From positions 1 to 42,675 of IMG/VR virus record IMGVR_UViG_3300043410_001498: a stretch of 42,675 nt of DNA, one strand, 5' to 3'. Of the stretch, positions 41,829-42,675 are shown piece by piece (position 1 is the stretch's first letter; each line of letters begins with the position of its first letter). Origin of the DNA: a virus. The notes under the pieces were generated by a model that did not search any database, was not told the origin of the DNA, and saw only the letters and a program-made list of their open reading frames with translations. Both the position numbers and the translations under genes were made by a program.

Positions 41829-42116
41829 TCCTTTTCCAATAATGATCTGATATACGCACTTTTTTACTATCGGCAGGTTATAACTGCCGTTTTTTTCGTA
41901 CATTCTATCACTCTGGATATACCCAAGGTCCTTAAGGCCCTTGAGGCATCTCACTACGGTGTCCCTATGGAACCCCGTATGTGTAGCAATCTCCTCCAAC
42001 GTCGCCGCGAAGCTTTCAAGACCATAAACGTCAAGCAAACGAAGCAAGAAGATCTGCTCCCTATGCTTTGCGTTGTTTGTCCAGATGACCGTCTGGATTG
42101 GCGTTAATTGTTCCAT
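41814..42116 (-). CDS. Winged helix-turn-helix regulator or replication-type protein
   Basis: 100 residues from ATG 42116 (GGAAAG upstream). A longer frame to 42185 lacks a ribosome-binding site and its extra part covers a neighbour. The sequence MEQLTPIQTVIWTNNAKHRE, then QIFLLRLLDVYGLESFAATL and EEIATHTGFHRDTVVRCLKG with LKDLGYIQSD is a classic winged HTH: 'iA..tGfhr.TV.R.lk.L..lGyI'. Such domains occur in phage repressors and in replication initiators of the O-protein or helicase-loader type. It is the last gene of the leftward unit. Target unknown. Confidence 0.75.
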   Translation of the reverse strand: MEQLTPIQTVIWTNNAKHREQIFLLRLLDVYGLESFAATLEEIATHTGFHRDTVVRCLKGLKDLGYIQSDRMYEKNGSYNLPIVKKCVYQIIIGKGPATD

Positions 42117-42342
42117 GGCGGCTTTCCAATTCAGGAGGATGAACCAATGGCCGCCCCATTGTCGGGTTTGAAGTCCCCCTGACATCGGGATTTGGCCAAG
42201 TCCATATTTCTCCAGTTTTGTTTTGTATGCAGACCCACATCAAGTGATGCTCTGCCCCGTAATCAAGGACGAGAACAGCAAGAGCGGGGCCTTTAGGAGT
42301 TAAGAGCGGTATCGGAGGTTCCAACTGCGTCATCGTCATCAT
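42061..42342 (-). CDS. Small conserved-type phage protein
   Basis: 93 residues; the start could be ATG 42342 or the next one at 42339, where AGGGGA has better spacing. The core (PLLTPKGPALAVLVLDYGAE, then HHLMWVCIQNKTGEIWTWPN and PDVRGTSNPTMGR) matches a short family frequent in phage early regions and without known function. A single compact beta domain is expected. It overlaps its upstream neighbour by about 50 nt and the HTH gene by 56 nt, so the three are probably translated from one mRNA. Confidence 0.7.
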   Translation of the reverse strand: MMTMTQLEPPIPLLTPKGPALAVLVLDYGAEHHLMWVCIQNKTGEIWTWPNPDVRGTSNPTMGRPLVHPPELESRHGTINANPDGHLDKQRKA

Positions 42343-42637
42343 CTTCCCCTTTTCTTTCTCGCGGAAGATTCAGAACATGAGCAAGGTAATCATGCGTGAT
42401 GCTTTTTACCTTTCTAAATGTCGCTTCCAAATCTCCCGTGTCCAAAACTTCACGATTCATCATGCAAATCATCAGCATCAAAGATACTGTATGCACGATA
42501 ATTGCGTCCGTGATTGACACTGGCATTTTTTCGTTAGCAACCATCTTTTTGATTGAATTATTTACAAGGACGGACAACTCATCCGCCAATGGGAATGCAT
42601 GGTCAAAAATGTTGTTTAATGGTGATTCACTTGTCAT
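42293..42637 (-). CDS. Hypothetical helical phage protein
   Basis: 114 residues. The start ATG overlaps the stop of the gene entering from the right as ATGA, and an AAGGGA site lies 6 nt upstream. Helical throughout (LADELSVLVNNSIKKMVANE, DAIIVHTVSLMLMICMMNRE, DLEATFRKVKSITHDYLAHV), with a Met-rich hydrophobic helix in the middle and an acidic tail (GEDDDDDAVG). The hydrophobic helix is probably buried rather than membrane-spanning. No family recognised; it belongs to the leftward early-type unit. Confidence 0.65.
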   Translation of the reverse strand: MTSESPLNNIFDHAFPLADELSVLVNNSIKKMVANEKMPVSITDAIIVHTVSLMLMICMMNREVLDTGDLEATFRKVKSITHDYLAHVLNLPRERKGEDDDDDAVGTSDTALNS

Positions 42638-42675
42638 TCTTCGTCCCTTCTAACGACCGTACCGTCCATTTTTCG
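42634..42675 (-). CDS. 3' end of a leftward gene entering the window
   Basis: The minus-strand frame ending RKMDGTVVRRDEE-stop reaches the window edge open and overlaps the next start as ATGA, like other joints in this unit. Only 13 codons are visible. An alternative reading exists if the window is circular: the frame of the gene at 1-88 would then run in here and stop at TAG about 25 bp before 42637. Confidence 0.4.
   Translation of the reverse strand, partial: RKMDGTVVRRDEE

Noticed and set aside
41632-41859. Reverse-strand 75-codon frame across the endolysin end
   Set aside because: Covers the terminator hairpins and the endolysin C-terminus; the HTH gene in another frame is clearly the real one.

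Overview
This window is almost wholly a tailed-phage genome segment, possibly a complete genome cut open at an arbitrary point. The virion genes suggest a short-tailed (podovirus-like) phage. Terminase, portal, scaffold, capsid, gp4-like adaptor and gp10-like nozzle genes are present, but no tail tube, sheath or tape-measure gene is recognisable. The 3-TM holin and GH108 endolysin fit a Gram-negative host, perhaps an alphaproteobacterium (inference only). No tRNA, integrase, repressor, CRISPR array or insertion sequence was seen, and no DNA polymerase, primase or helicase.

Layout. Positions 1-3334 carry a minus-strand cassette with start-stop overlaps: Cys-rich protein, PD-(D/E)XK-like nuclease, small exported protein, DXD glycosyltransferase, SAM methyltransferase and coiled-coil protein. 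It ends in a 310-bp non-coding region rich in hairpins and palindromes, followed by two more small genes. A divergent promoter region at 3335-3422 also fires rightwards into terS, terL and portal, a 680-aa basic GGR-repeat protein, a GroES-like protein, scaffold-like and AT-hook-like proteins. A strong terminator (11937-11960) and a new promoter with a structured leader then precede the decoration protein and major capsid protein. A His-rich gene follows that looks joined to its downstream frame by a -1 frameshift (slippery CCCGGGG, 9-nt spacer, 9-bp stem). Adaptor and small structural genes come next.

The tail and adhesin region (17876-28537) holds a Gly-Pro-Thr collagen-like fibre, three tandem paralogous glycine-rich adhesin candidates, a small fibre-associated protein, a family-2 glycosyltransferase, a membrane-anchored coiled coil, a fourth glycine-rich fibre, a second adaptor and the gp10-like protein. 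From 28604 to 39566 come a duplicated GGEYV-motif protein, a GNAT acetyltransferase and two giant internal or ejection-type proteins (1731 aa with a lytic transglycosylase, 1522 aa with a polyvalent-protein domain). The right end has a 3-TM holin, a HEGQH metallopeptidase-like protein and a GH108 endolysin. A pair of hairpins then separates the plus-strand unit from convergent minus-strand small genes (41814-42675), one of them with a helix-turn-helix.

Three themes run across the genes: a short [K/R]xGGR[I/V] peptide scattered over six proteins; a roughly 65-residue GTYTV module inserted in four structural proteins; and several sugar-modifying enzymes near a Thr-rich collagen-like fibre.
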